This document shows, in pieces, positions 16,614 to 26,502 of a stretch of 64,000 nt of DNA. Under the pieces are notes generated by a model. It had not been told where the DNA came from and made no database searches. It saw only the letters and a program-made list of their open reading frames with translations. Source of the DNA: an uncultured bacterium (GTDB lineage Bacteria; Pseudomonadota; Alphaproteobacteria; Sphingomonadales; Sphingomonadaceae); contig CALOGB020000221.1 in assembly GCA_942636505.2 (NCBI GenBank), positions 124,001-188,000 of the forward strand, in the 5' to 3' direction. The position numbers and the translations under genes were made by a program. Every line of letters starts with the position of its first letter. The first letter of the stretch is position 1.

Positions 16614-17771
16614 ATGCGGATTCCGATGGCCGGACTTCTGATCGCGAGCGCGATCGGTACGTCTGCGCTCGCCGCTGACAAGCGCCGGCCGCTGCCGACC
16701 TACGCGCAGGCCTATACCCCGACGACGGTCGACGAGCGCGGGATATGGATGGAGGCGGACGAACGCGAGCGGGTGCAGCGCGACTCCCGGTCGCTGGTCA
16801 AGGATCCGGCGCTCAACGCCTATGTCCGCGGCGTGCTGTGCCGGACCGTCGGCGAGGACCGGTGTCGATCGGTCCGGCTCTATATCGACGAGGTGCCGGC
16901 GTTCAACGCATACATGACGCCCAACGGCGCGATGGTCGTCTGGACCGGACTGTTGCTTCGTGTCCGGAGCGAAGCCGAACTGGGGGCGATCCTCGGCCAC
17001 GAGTTCGGTCATTTCGAGCTCCGGCATTCGCTCAAGGACTTCAAGAGCCACCGCACCGGCACCGACGTCATGGCGTGGGCGTCGATCCTCATCCGCAATA
17101 GTGCCAACATCCAATACTCCGTGATGGGCCAGATGTACGCCTTCAGCCGCGACCAGGAACGCGAGGCCGACATGACCGGCTTCCAGTATCTCGCGCACTC
17201 GCAATATCCGTCGTCGGCCGCCGCCGACGTCTGGGAGCACGTCATGGGCGAGGCCGATGCGACCGCGATCGGTCGCAGGGGCAGGGTACAACACAAATAC
17301 GTCGCGGGCGTCTTCGCCACCCATCCGACCGATCTCGCGCGCGCCACGTATCTGCGCGCCGCGTCCATCGAAGCGCATGACGTCAAGCCTCCGGTCGTCG
17401 ATACGCACCAGGCGGCGATGGCGAAATGGCTGCCAATCTTCCTCAACGACCAGATCAAGCTCAACGATTTCGGCGGCAGCGAGTATCTGCTCGCCAATCT
17501 GGCGGACGGTACCGGCTGGACGACGCCGCTGCTGTGCGCCCGCGGCGACCTGTACCGCGAGCGCGGCAATCCGCGCGATCTCGTGAGCGCAGCGCAATTC
17601 TACCAGGAGGCGATCGGCAAGGGCGACGCGCCGCCCGAGGCGTATCGCGGCCTCGGGCTGGCGTTGCTCCGCGGCCAGCAGGTTGCCGAAGGCCAGGCCG
17701 CGCTCGCGACGTATCTCCGCCTCAAGCCGGCCGCGACCGACGCCGCGCTCATCGCCACGCTGATCTCGTAA
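16614..17771 (+). CDS. Exported M48-family zinc metalloprotease with C-terminal TPR-like region
   Basis: 385 residues. A signal peptide spans 1-20 (LLIASAIGTSALA). The HEXXH motif is His129-Glu130-..-His133 in ILGHEFGHFELRHS, and the third zinc ligand is in QEREAD (181-186), typical of M48 proteases such as BepA/LoiP/YfgC relatives. The last 80 residues (PRDLVSAAQFYQEAIGKG, RGLGLALLRGQQVAEGQAAL) resemble a pair of tetratricopeptide repeats. It probably degrades or refolds envelope proteins in the periplasm. It lies between two small exported-protein genes with gaps of 1 and 11 bases, and an AAGGAGG follows for the next gene. Confidence 0.85.
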   Translation: MRIPMAGLLIASAIGTSALAADKRRPLPTYAQAYTPTTVDERGIWMEADERERVQRDSRSLVKDPALNAYVRGVLCRTVGEDRCRSVRLYIDEVPAFNAYMTPNGAMVVWTGLLLRVRSEAELGAILGHEFGHFELRHSLKDFKSHRTGTDVMAWASILIRNSANIQYSVMGQMYAFSRDQEREADMTGFQYLAHSQYPSSAAADVWEHVMGEADATAIGRRGRVQHKYVAGVFATHPTDLARATYLRAASIEAHDVKPPVVDTHQAAMAKWLPIFLNDQIKLNDFGGSEYLLANLADGTGWTTPLLCARGDLYRERGNPRDLVSAAQFYQEAIGKGDAPPEAYRGLGLALLRGQQVAEGQAALATYLRLKPAATDAALIATLIS

Positions 17772-17782
17772 GGAGGACGACC

Positions 17783-18376
17783 ATGTCCAAGAAACTCGCC
17801 CTGCTCGCCGCGGTCGCAACGCTCGCGTGCGCAGCCCCCGTCGCGGCCGGCAACAAGCTCATCCCCGCCGGGCAGCGCATCGCGGTCGCCAAGTCGGCGA
17901 TGACCGTCCAGCCGGGCACGGAATGGAACAAGCTCTCAGAGCGCCCCGGTCGGAATGCAGAAACCTGGACGCAGGACGGTGACGAACTGAACGACCTGAG
18001 CTTCTATGGCGGCATCGAGTCCGGCAGGCCGCTGTTCCGCGAGGTCGACAAGAAGAGCAGGCCGTTGCCGAAGGTCTCTGCAACGATGCTGATCACCGAC
18101 ATCCCGGTGCTGCTGGAGAACAGCTACCGGATCGCGCGCGACGCGTCGTCGATGGCGATCGACACGATCGCGCCTATCGAGTTCGCCGGCAACAAGGGCG
18201 TGCGTTTCACCTACACCTTCTCGAAGCAGAACGAGACATTGCAGCGGCGTGGCGAAGCACGCGGTGCGGTGGTTGGCGGGAAGCTGTATCTGGTGACGTA
18301 CGAGGCGCCGAGCTTGTATTATTACGACCGTAGCGCGGCAGCGGCTCGGGTGGTGGCGGATAGCGTGCGGTTTTGA
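17783..18376 (+). CDS. Exported protein of unknown function, third gene of the M48 cassette
   Basis: 197 residues with a signal peptide (MSKKLALLAAVATLACAAPVAAG) and a strong AAGGAGG site ahead of the ATG. The mature part contains VQPGTEWNKLSERPGRNAETW, LNDLSFYGGI and a C-terminal beta-rich segment (GVRFTYTFSKQNETLQRRGEARG, GGKLYLVTYEAPSLYYYDRS). No catalytic motif recognised. Tight coupling to the M48 protease suggests a substrate, inhibitor or partner in the periplasm. Confidence 0.7.
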   Translation: MSKKLALLAAVATLACAAPVAAGNKLIPAGQRIAVAKSAMTVQPGTEWNKLSERPGRNAETWTQDGDELNDLSFYGGIESGRPLFREVDKKSRPLPKVSATMLITDIPVLLENSYRIARDASSMAIDTIAPIEFAGNKGVRFTYTFSKQNETLQRRGEARGAVVGGKLYLVTYEAPSLYYYDRSAAAARVVADSVRF

Positions 18377-18444
18377 GGCGCGCGAGCTGTTCGCAGTTGT
18401 CCCGACCGGACATAGGCACGGTCTAGGACAATCACTACGGCCGC

Positions 18445-18503
18445 CTTGTTCTCCCGCGAAGGCGGGAGCCCAGTCTGGATCCCCGCCTTCGCGGGGAAAC
18501 AAG
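18445..18503. repeat. Family-2 palindromic repeat
   Basis: CTTGTTCTCCCGCGAAGGCGG and CCGCCTTCGCGGGGAAACAAG as inverted arms around GAGCCCAGTCTGGATC. It lies between the M48 cassette and the nusG 3' element, where the two transcripts converge, and may serve as their terminator. Confidence 0.8.
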
Positions 18504-18534
18504 CCTTATGTGTCGACACGAACTAAACGGTAAC

Positions 18535-18653
18535 GCGACGCGGGAGTAAATCCCGCGTCGTCGGCCGGGCCGTTCGCCCGCCGGCCGGTCGAGACCGTCT
18601 CGTGATTAGCCGTCAGCTAATCACGTGCGGTCGCAAGCGCGCCGCTATGCGGC
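18535..18653 (-). ncRNA. Conserved three-hairpin 3' UTR element, copy 3 (after nusG)
   Basis: Follows the nusG stop with GCCGCA plus an extra small stem. Hairpin 1: perfect 10-bp stem CGTGATTAGC with GCTAATCACG (18601-18625), then GAGACG. Core CCGGCCGGC, hairpin 2 (GGGC/GCCC), then GGCCGACGA. Hairpin 3: 10-bp stem CGACGCGGGA with TCCCGCGTCG around TTTAC (18536-18560). Very close to copy 2 in linkers and loop but not in stem sequence. Confidence 0.75.
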
Positions 18654-19190
18654 TTACTTGCTTCTTTCGACCTGTTCGAATTCCAACTCAACAGGCGTCG
18701 CACGCCCGAAGATCGACACCGAAACCTTGACGCGGCTGCGGTCGAAGTCGAGTTCTTCGACGAGGCCGTTGAAGGTCGCGAACGGGCCGTCGAGGACCTT
18801 GACCTGATCGCCGATCTCGTAATCGACCTTTACCTTCTGCTTGGGCGCAGCGGCGGCTTCTTCCTTGCTGTTGAGCATCCGCGTGGCTTCCGCCTCGCTG
18901 ATCGCTTGCGGCTTGCCCATGCTGCCGAGGAAGCCGGTGACCTTCGGCGTGTTCTTCACCAGGTGATACACGTCGTCGTTCATGTTCAGCTTGGCGAGGA
19001 CGTAGCCCGGCATGAACTTGCGCTCGACCGCGATCTTCTTGCCGCGACGGGCTTCGGTAGTGGTTTCGGTCGGGACTTCGATCTGCTCGACGAGCTGTTC
19101 GAGACCCATGCGGGTCGCCTCGGCCATGATCGAGTCACGGACCTTGCCCTCGAAGCCCGAATAGGCGTGAATGATGTACCAGCGCGCCAT
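18654..19190 (-). CDS. nusG: Transcription termination/antitermination factor NusG
   Basis: 178 residues. The N-terminal NGN domain (MARWYIIHAYSGFEGKVRDS, RKFMPGYVLAKLNMNDDVYHLVKNTPKVTGFLG) binds RNA polymerase. The C-terminal KOW domain (YEIGDQVKVLDGPFATFNGLVEELD) contacts Rho or ribosomal protein S10. It couples transcription and translation and stimulates Rho. 13 bases after secE on the same strand. The usual next gene, rplK, is not adjacent here. Confidence 0.97.
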   Translation of the reverse strand: MARWYIIHAYSGFEGKVRDSIMAEATRMGLEQLVEQIEVPTETTTEARRGKKIAVERKFMPGYVLAKLNMNDDVYHLVKNTPKVTGFLGSMGKPQAISEAEATRMLNSKEEAAAAPKQKVKVDYEIGDQVKVLDGPFATFNGLVEELDFDRSRVKVSVSIFGRATPVELEFEQVERSK

Positions 19191-19203
19191 GACGGAACCT
19201 TGC

Positions 19204-19401
19204 TTACTGAGCGAGTTTGAGGAGCAGGGAAACGATCGCTTGCAGGATCGAGTCGACGCCGAAGAAGAAGACCGCGAGGATCGTCGTCATGATCACCACC
19301 ATCACGCCGGTCATGACCGTCTCGCGACGCGTCGGCCACGTGACCTTCGCGGTCTCGTTGCGGACCTGCTGGATGAATTCGAGTGGGGACGTTTTCGCCA
19401 C
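19204..19401 (-). CDS. secE: Preprotein translocase subunit SecE
   Basis: 65 residues, the short single-span form common in Alphaproteobacteria. An amphipathic N-terminal helix (PLEFIQQVRNETAKVTWPTRRE, with the conserved WPTRRET) lies on the cytoplasmic face and clamps SecY. The membrane span covers about 30-60 (TGVMVVIMTTILAVFFFGVDSILQAIVSLL). It forms the SecYEG channel with SecY (encoded at 38327 in this window). Cotranscribed with nusG. Confidence 0.95.
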   Translation of the reverse strand: MAKTSPLEFIQQVRNETAKVTWPTRRETVMTGVMVVIMTTILAVFFFGVDSILQAIVSLLLKLAQ

Positions 19402-19744
19402 GATGTTCTTCGCACCCGCTTATTGAGAAACAGAGATGCGAGGCATAGACCCACTAGCCGCTCCCTGTGAAGGGCAGCGGCGGCAGGTCCGTCCTCGCTG
19501 TCGGAAGCGCGGCAGATAGCTTCCACCCGTCGTGAAAGCAAGTGCGCGGCAGGAGAGGGGTGGGCGTCGTATCGAAAGCGACAAGGTAGTGGCCGGGAGA
19601 AGTGGCGGGGGAGAGCGCTTGGGTCACTCGATCCCCCGCACGATCGTCTTGCCGGTGCCGGTTTGACCGGCGGCTCCGCTCCCACGGTTTCTATTTATCG
19701 TTCGGCTTGACGACGGCACCCGAGGTGTACGCCGAACGCGGACG
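19402..19744. other. Non-coding upstream region of secE
   Basis: About 340 bp between the tRNA-Trp terminator and secE. It should hold the secE-nusG promoter, read leftward; an ATAAAT near 19690-19700 could be part of a -10 box but I cannot fix a -35. I see no gene. Confidence 0.4.
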
Positions 19745-19771
19745 AAAAAAAAGGCCGGTACAAGACCGGCC
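19745..19771 (-). terminator. Terminator of the tRNA-Trp transcript
   Basis: Read leftward: arms GGCCGGT (19765-19771) and ACCGGCC (19753-19759), a five-base loop, then eight T residues (19745-19752). It isolates tRNA-Trp from secE-nusG. Confidence 0.85.
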
Positions 19772-19838
19772 GTGAAAGTTTTTAGGAGAGGATGCCTGAA
19801 AGGCCTGATCGTTGTGCATCGCAGCACATCATAGATCA

Positions 19839-19876
19839 ATTGCGAAAATTGCATTATGAAATGCAATTTCTGCAAT
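19839..19876. repeat. AT-rich palindrome between tRNA-Trp and its terminator
   Basis: AAATTGCATT (19846-19855) and AATGCAATTT (19860-19869) are perfect inverted arms four bases apart, framed by ATTGC and GCAAT at the outer ends. Made only of ATTGCA-type words and unlike the GC-rich repeats elsewhere in the window. Confidence 0.7.
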
Positions 19877-19940
19877 CGTGATGGACGCGCTAAGGCGGCG
19901 AGCGCAATCGCCGCGATTTTTGCCAAGAATGTAAAGGGGG

Positions 19941-20017
19941 TGGCAGGAGTGCTCGGATTCGAACCGAGGGCCTTCGGTTTTGGAGACCGACGCTCTAACC
20001 AACTGAGCTACACTCCT
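19941..20017 (-). tRNA. trnW: tRNA-Trp (CCA anticodon)
   Basis: Read leftward it folds as a full cloverleaf: acceptor stem AGGAGTG with CACTCCT, D arm with AGCTCAGTTGGTTAGAGC, anticodon loop CTCCAAA giving CCA (Trp), and T arm with GGTTCGAATCC. The 3' CCA is encoded (19941-19943). Immediately upstream of secE-nusG, as in most Alphaproteobacteria, but ended by its own terminator. Confidence 0.97.
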
Positions 20018-20029
20018 ACACGGACGCGC

Positions 20030-20058
20030 CCCTTACCCAGCGTTTTCGCGAAGGGCAA
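20030..20058 (-). promoter_or_regulatory. Putative promoter of tRNA-Trp
   Basis: Read leftward: -35 TTGCCC (20053-20058), exactly 17 bases, -10 TAAGGG (20030-20035), placing transcription start about 6 bases before the mature tRNA. Confidence 0.55.
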
Positions 20059-20183
20059 GCGTCTCGCGTGCAATTTGTCCCGCCAGCATCCCCTGGCGAT
20101 CATCGTAAGGATGATGCGTTGCGCGATGTGTGATTTGCCCGTTAACCTTAAAGCCGTCTCGTTGGATGTGGGAAGCGTATACT

Positions 20184-21197
20184 ATGAAGGCGGGATTGAT
20201 GATGCTGGCGCTGCCGGTCGCGGCGTTGCTCATGGGGGCGGCGCCGGTGCCGCAGGTGCCGGACCTGGGGCCGCAGCTCGAACGCTTCACCTATCCCTGG
20301 CCGGTCCAGACGATGGAAGTCGACATCGTCGGCAGTCCTGCGCAGATGGCATTCATGGATATCGCACCGCAGCGCCCCAATGGCCGCACGGTGGTCCTGC
20401 TCCACGGCAAGAACTTCTGCGGCGCTACCTGGGGTAGCACCGCACGGGCGCTGAGCGAGGTCGGCTACCGGGTGATCGTCCCCGACCAGATCGGCTTCTG
20501 CAAATCGTCCAAGCCCCGCGCGGCACAATATAGCTTCGAGATGCTGGCGACGTTCACCAAGCGGCTGCTCGAGTCGCGTGGCATCACGAGGGCCACGTTC
20601 GTCGGGCACTCGATGGGCGGCATGCTCGCAATGCGATACGCCATTCTCTACCCGGCGTCGGTCGAGAAGCTGGTGCTCGTCAATCCGCTCGGCCTGAAGG
20701 ATCGCGGCGAGGAGGGCGTGCCCTATGCCGACGTCGACACGCTCTGGGCGAACGAGAAGAAGACGAGCTACGCGTCGATCAAGGCGTATCAGCTCGAGAA
20801 CTATTACCACGGTGTATGGAAGCCATCCTATGATCGCTGGGTCTGGATGCAGGCGGGCATGTACCAGGGGGCAGGGCGCGACACCGTGGCGCTCGCGCAG
20901 GCCAAGACGAGCGAGATGATCAAGACGCAATCAGTCGCGCACGAGCTGTACCGGATCACGCCGTCGACTACCCTTATCATCGGGACGCTGGACAAGACCG
21001 CGTTCGGCCGGGCGCAGGCGCCGGCAAACTTGCGCAAGTTCCTCGAGCCGGTGCCGATGGTCGCGCCGCGGGCGGTGAAGCAGATGCCGAATGCGAACCT
21101 GGTGATGCTCGAGGGGCTGGGTCACTCGCCGCAGGTCGAGGATCCTGCGCGATTCGAGAAGACGCTGCTGGCGGTGCTCGGGACGCGTTCGCGGTAG
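20184..21197 (+). CDS. Exported alpha/beta hydrolase
   Basis: 337 residues. The start at 20184 opens a signal peptide (MKAGLMMLALPVAALLMGAAP); the in-frame ATG at 20130 would precede it with charged residues. The alpha/beta-hydrolase fold is plain: VVLLHGKNFCGATW (oxyanion loop), the nucleophile elbow GHSMGGM with its Ser, an acid near IIGTLDKTAFG and the His of EGLGHSPQVEDP. Such periplasmic hydrolases cleave esters, lactones or epoxides; substrate unknown. Not cotranscribed with rpsL, which has its own promoter. Confidence 0.85.
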   Translation: MKAGLMMLALPVAALLMGAAPVPQVPDLGPQLERFTYPWPVQTMEVDIVGSPAQMAFMDIAPQRPNGRTVVLLHGKNFCGATWGSTARALSEVGYRVIVPDQIGFCKSSKPRAAQYSFEMLATFTKRLLESRGITRATFVGHSMGGMLAMRYAILYPASVEKLVLVNPLGLKDRGEEGVPYADVDTLWANEKKTSYASIKAYQLENYYHGVWKPSYDRWVWMQAGMYQGAGRDTVALAQAKTSEMIKTQSVAHELYRITPSTTLIIGTLDKTAFGRAQAPANLRKFLEPVPMVAPRAVKQMPNANLVMLEGLGHSPQVEDPARFEKTLLAVLGTRSR

Positions 21198-21209
21198 CCG
21201 GAACCTCTT

Positions 21210-21335
21210 GATCCTCCCCCGCCAGGGGGAGGTGGCTGGCCCTTGCCAGACGGAGGGGGAGGAGGCGACAACGTATGTTGCGTGTTCCTCCCCCTCCGTC
21301 ACCTTCGGTGCCACCTCCCCCTGGCGGGTGAGGAT
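21210..21335. repeat. Family-1 palindromic repeat, paired units
   Basis: Two family-1 units head to head: GATCCTCCCCCGCCAGGGGG..GACGGAGGGGGAGG, a short middle piece, then CCTCCCCCTCCGTCACC..CCACCTCCCCCTGGCGGG. The pair could form one long cruciform. Confidence 0.9.
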
Positions 21336-21419
21336 TAGTAAGGACCGTCGATGGTGTCAGGTCGGCGTTCGTCCTCCCAAACTCAATAACCTACCCGCAC
21401 CCAAACCGATTCCACCCCG

Positions 21420-21448
21420 TTGACCCGAGCGACGTCCTGACCTATAGG
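21420..21448 (+). promoter_or_regulatory. Promoter of the str operon (rpsL-rpsG-fusA-tuf)
   Basis: -35 TTGACC (21420-21425), exactly 17 bases, -10 TATAGG (21443-21448). It is the best sigma-70-type promoter I see in the window and gives a leader of about 155 bases before rpsL. The leader can form several stems and ends in a GGTGAAGG-type ribosome site. Confidence 0.7.
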
Positions 21449-21608
21449 CGCGGCCTGTTCTTCGGGAGTGTTTCCCGCCGGGCATGCTTGAACATTGCTG
21501 GATGCATTCCAGGACCTGAGGGGCGCTCCCGCGTTCCTATGGTCCTTTTTGTATTCTCAGGCGCCTCATGGCTCCAGCAAAGTAACCACTTGAAAGGTGA
21601 AGGCTTCA

Positions 21609-21980
21609 ATGCCGACGATCAACCAGCTGGTCCGCAAGGGCCGCGATCCGCAGAAGGCCAAGTCGAAGGTCCCTGCGATGGAAGCAAATCCGCAGAAGCG
21701 CGGCGTTTGCACGCGCGTCTACACGACGACCCCGAAGAAGCCGAACTCGGCTCTGCGCAAGGTGGCCAAGGTTCGCCTGACCAACCAGCGCGAAGTCATC
21801 AGCTACATCCCGGGCGAGGGCCACAATCTTCAGGAGCATTCGGTTGTTCTGATCCGTGGCGGTCGTGTCCGCGATCTTCCCGGTGTTCGCTATCACGTCC
21901 TGCGCGGCGTGCTCGATACACAGGGTGTGAAGGACCGGCGTCAGTCGCGTTCCAAGTACGGCGCCAAGCGTCCGAAGTGA
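21609..21980 (+). CDS. rpsL: Small ribosomal subunit protein S12
   Basis: 123 residues, starting [13 protein letters not shown]; four extra upstream residues from 21597 are not family-like. S12 lines the decoding site and keeps translation accurate. The first streptomycin-determining loop, [13 protein letters not shown], keeps Lys43. In the second, [13 protein letters not shown], position 88 is Arg where most bacteria have Lys (codon CGC, 21870-21872). Lys88Arg is a classical streptomycin-resistance change. First gene of the str operon. Confidence 0.98.
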   Translation: MPTINQLVRKGRDPQKAKSKVPAMEANPQKRGVCTRVYTTTPKKPNSALRKVAKVRLTNQREVISYIPGEGHNLQEHSVVLIRGGRVRDLPGVRYHVLRGVLDTQGVKDRRQSRSKYGAKRPK

Positions 21981-22036
21981 TCATGCCGGGGGCATGATCA
22001 TCCCGGAAAGATCGCTCTAGGCGGTCTTATCCGGGA
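21978..22036 (+). promoter_or_regulatory. Structured rpsL-rpsG intercistronic region, candidate S7-binding site
   Basis: Hairpin A (TGATCATGCC, 21978-21987, with GGCATGATCA, 21991-22000) is a perfect 10-bp stem that includes the rpsL stop codon. Hairpin B (22001-22036) has a 15-bp stem, TCCCGGA plus AAGATCGC against their complements with one G-T pair, closed by TCTA. In E. coli S7 represses its operon by binding the rpsL-rpsG spacer; the same role here is inferred from position. Confidence 0.5.
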
Positions 22037-22114
22037 TCCACGCCTCGGAAGTTACGAAGCTTAGTAAGCCCCGGACGTGTTCCGGAACCGGCTGAAGTCT
22101 ACAAGGAAATTGAA

Positions 22115-22585
22115 ATGGCACGTCGTCGTCGTCCCGAAAAGCGGGTCATCCTGCCTGATCCCAAGTTCGGGGATGAGGTTCTGTCGAAGTTCATGAACAG
22201 CGTCATGCTGGACGGCAAGAAGTCCGTCGCAGAGCTGATCGTGTACGGTGCATTCGAAACCGTCGAGAGCCGCGCCAAGCGCGATCCGATCGGCGTTTTC
22301 CACGATGCGCTGAACAACGTGAAGCCGGGCATCGAAGTCCGTTCGCGCCGCGTCGGTGGTGCAACGTACCAGGTGCCGGTCGAGGTTCGTCCCGAGCGTG
22401 CACAGGCGCTGGCGATTCGCTGGCTCATCGGTGCGGCGCGTTCGCGCAGCGAGAACACGATGGCCGCACGGCTGTCGGGTGAGCTGATGGATGCCGCCAA
22501 CAACCGTGGCAACGCGGTCAAGAAGCGTGAAGATACGCATCGGATGGCGGAAGCCAACCGTGCATTCTCGCACTACCGCTGGTAA
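22115..22585 (+). CDS. rpsG: Small ribosomal subunit protein S7
   Basis: 156 residues, standard length. S7 nucleates assembly of the 30S head and contacts the E-site tRNA. Hallmarks: [54 protein letters not shown] and the C-terminal [13 protein letters not shown]. 134 bases after rpsL across a structured spacer. The final codons and stop are part of a short tandem duplication (22576-22619). Confidence 0.98.
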   Translation: MARRRRPEKRVILPDPKFGDEVLSKFMNSVMLDGKKSVAELIVYGAFETVESRAKRDPIGVFHDALNNVKPGIEVRSRRVGGATYQVPVEVRPERAQALAIRWLIGAARSRSENTMAARLSGELMDAANNRGNAVKKREDTHRMAEANRAFSHYRW

Positions 22586-22619
22586 CAGCGGGCTTCCTGC
22601 CGCTGGTAACAGCGGGCTT
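22576..22619 (+). repeat. Tandem duplication across the rpsG stop
   Basis: The 20-base word CCGCTGGTAACAGCGGGCTT occurs at 22576-22595 and again at 22600-22619 (period 24). The first copy holds the last rpsG codons and the TAA. Each copy contains CCGCTG..CAGCGG, so each can form a small hairpin. Confidence 0.85.
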
Positions 22620-22680
22620 TGAAGCCTAGCATTGCTATCCGTGTGACGGGCGGTCTTTCGCCTGTCATGCAAACACCTAT

Positions 22681-22714
22681 ATATTGGGGAGCCGGCACGT
22701 TCGGCTCCCCATAT
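22681..22714 (+). promoter_or_regulatory. Hairpin in the fusA upstream spacer
   Basis: ATATTGGGGAGCCG and CGGCTCCCCATAT form a 13-bp stem with one bulged T, about 20 bases before the fusA start. No T-run follows, so it is more likely a processing or regulatory stem than a terminator. Confidence 0.6.
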
Positions 22715-22732
22715 CCTTAAGGAAGCACGATC

Positions 22733-24829
<2,097 letters not shown>

Positions 24830-24935
24830 GCCCGAGGCGCACCGAGCCAGGTTTTCCTGGCTCGGAGACGCCGAAAGGCCGGCCGGCTTCGGTCAGCGAC
24901 CGAAGTTCGACGACGCGGAATTCACTTCCGCGTCG
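24830..24935 (+). ncRNA. Conserved three-hairpin element, copy 4 (between fusA and tuf)
   Basis: Directly after the fusA stop. Hairpin 1: 10-bp stem CCGAGCCAGG with CCTGGCTCGG, loop TTTT (24842-24865), then GAGACG. Core GGCCGGCCGGC (24877-24887). Hairpin 2: CTTCGGTC with GACCGAAG (24887-24905). Then TTCGACGA and hairpin 3: GACGCGGAA with TTCCGCGTC around TTCAC (24912-24934). It is the only copy lying inside an operon. Confidence 0.75.
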
Positions 24936-25042
24936 GCCTCTCCCCAAGCAGGGGCTGGCGCAACGCTTTAACAGCCGCTATTGGGCCGCGTTCGCGCGGT
25001 TCCCGGGGTGGCACCGGAATACGAATCAGAAGGTAGGAAACA

Positions 25043-26236
25043 ATGGCCAAGGCAAAATTTGAGCGGAACAAGCCGCATCTCAACATCGGCACCATCGGTC
25101 ACGTCGATCATGGCAAGACGTCGCTCACCGCTGCGATCACGAAGGTTCTGGCAGAGACGACCGGCGGTACCGCTGTCGACTTCGCCAACATCGACAAGGC
25201 TCCCGAGGAGCGCGAGCGCGGCATCACGATCTCGACCGCACACGTCGAGTACGAGACGGCCAACCGTCACTACGCGCACGTCGATTGCCCGGGCCACGCC
25301 GATTATGTGAAGAACATGATCACCGGCGCAGCCCAGATGGACGGCGCGATCCTCGTCGTTTCGGCGACCGATGGCCCGATGCCACAGACTCGTGAGCACA
25401 TCCTGCTCGCACGCCAGGTCGGCGTGCCCGCAATGGTCGTGTTCATGAACAAGGTCGATCTGGTCGACGACGAGGAAATCCTCGAGCTGGTCGAGATGGA
25501 AATCCGCGAGCTGCTCAGCTCGTACGACTTCCCGGGCGACGACATCCCCGTCATCAAGGGTTCGGCTACCTGCGCACTGTCGGGTTCGAACCAGAAGCTC
25601 GGCGCCGACGCCGTTACCGAGCTGATGCAGGCCGTCGACGAGTACATCCCGCAGCCAGAGCGTCCGCTCGACAAGCCGTTCATGATGCCGATCGAGGACG
25701 TATTCTCGATCTCGGGTCGTGGTACGGTCGTCACCGGCCGCGTCGAGACCGGCATCGTCAAGGTTGGCGAGGAAGTCGAGATCGTCGGCATCCACCCGAC
25801 CGTCCGCAAGACCACGGTCACGGGCGTCGAGATGTTCCGCAAGCTGCTCGACCAGGGCCAGGCTGGCGATAACGTCGGCGCGCTGATCCGCGGCGTCGCA
25901 CGCGACGAAGTCGAGCGTGGCCAAGTGCTCTGCAAGCCAGGCACGATCAAGCCGCACACCGACTTCAACTCGGAAGTGTACGTGCTGTCGAAGGAAGAGG
26001 GTGGCCGTCACACGCCGTTCTTCGCCAACTACCGCCCGCAGTTCTACTTCCGTACGACGGACGTGACCGGCACCGTCGAGCTGCCTGAGGGCACCGAGAT
26101 GGTCATGCCAGGCGACAACGTGTCGCTCGGCATCAAGCTGATCGCACCGATCGCCATGGACGTGGGCCAGCGCTTCACGATCCGCGAAGGCGGCCGTACC
26201 GTCGGTGCAGGCGTCGTCAGCCAGATCGACAAGTAA
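25043..26236 (+). CDS. tuf: Elongation factor Tu
   Basis: 397 residues. Delivers aminoacyl-tRNA to the ribosome as a GTP complex. P-loop [11 protein letters not shown], switch [28 protein letters not shown] and NKVD are all present. Domain II starts near the [29 protein letters not shown] segment and domain III ends [22 protein letters not shown]. Preceded by AGAAGGTAGG. 213 bases after fusA, separated by the RNA element, and ended by a strong terminator. Confidence 0.99.
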   Translation: MAKAKFERNKPHLNIGTIGHVDHGKTSLTAAITKVLAETTGGTAVDFANIDKAPEERERGITISTAHVEYETANRHYAHVDCPGHADYVKNMITGAAQMDGAILVVSATDGPMPQTREHILLARQVGVPAMVVFMNKVDLVDDEEILELVEMEIRELLSSYDFPGDDIPVIKGSATCALSGSNQKLGADAVTELMQAVDEYIPQPERPLDKPFMMPIEDVFSISGRGTVVTGRVETGIVKVGEEVEIVGIHPTVRKTTVTGVEMFRKLLDQGQAGDNVGALIRGVARDEVERGQVLCKPGTIKPHTDFNSEVYVLSKEEGGRHTPFFANYRPQFYFRTTDVTGTVELPEGTEMVMPGDNVSLGIKLIAPIAMDVGQRFTIREGGRTVGAGVVSQIDK

Positions 26237-26267
26237 GCATCTTCTCCTTCGGGAGGTGATCGAAAAG

Positions 26268-26301
26268 AGCCCGGCTTCTCGCGAGAGAGGCCGGGCTTTT
26301 T
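26268..26301 (+). terminator. Terminator of the str operon
   Basis: Arms AGCCCGGC (26268-26275) and GCCGGGCT (26290-26297) around a loop that itself contains CTCTCGCGAGAG, followed by T residues to 26301. A small hairpin, CTCC/GGAG with a TTCG loop, lies at 26244-26255 before it. From here to 26502 I see no gene. Confidence 0.9.
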
Positions 26302-26502
26302 CGTGTTCGGGTGTGCTGGGTGTGACCGAGTGGATTGGGCGGTCTAAGCCGTGGGAAATCCAAGGCACGCACACCGATACAGCCACAAAGTCACTTAAGC
26401 GTGTCGTTGTTGCGATTGGGTAGCGCGAACCGCTAGGTACTGACTGGTGGCATCTGCCCTCGCCCAATTGCAAATACCCGCGTGTAAGTGCAGGCTGTCT
26501 CA

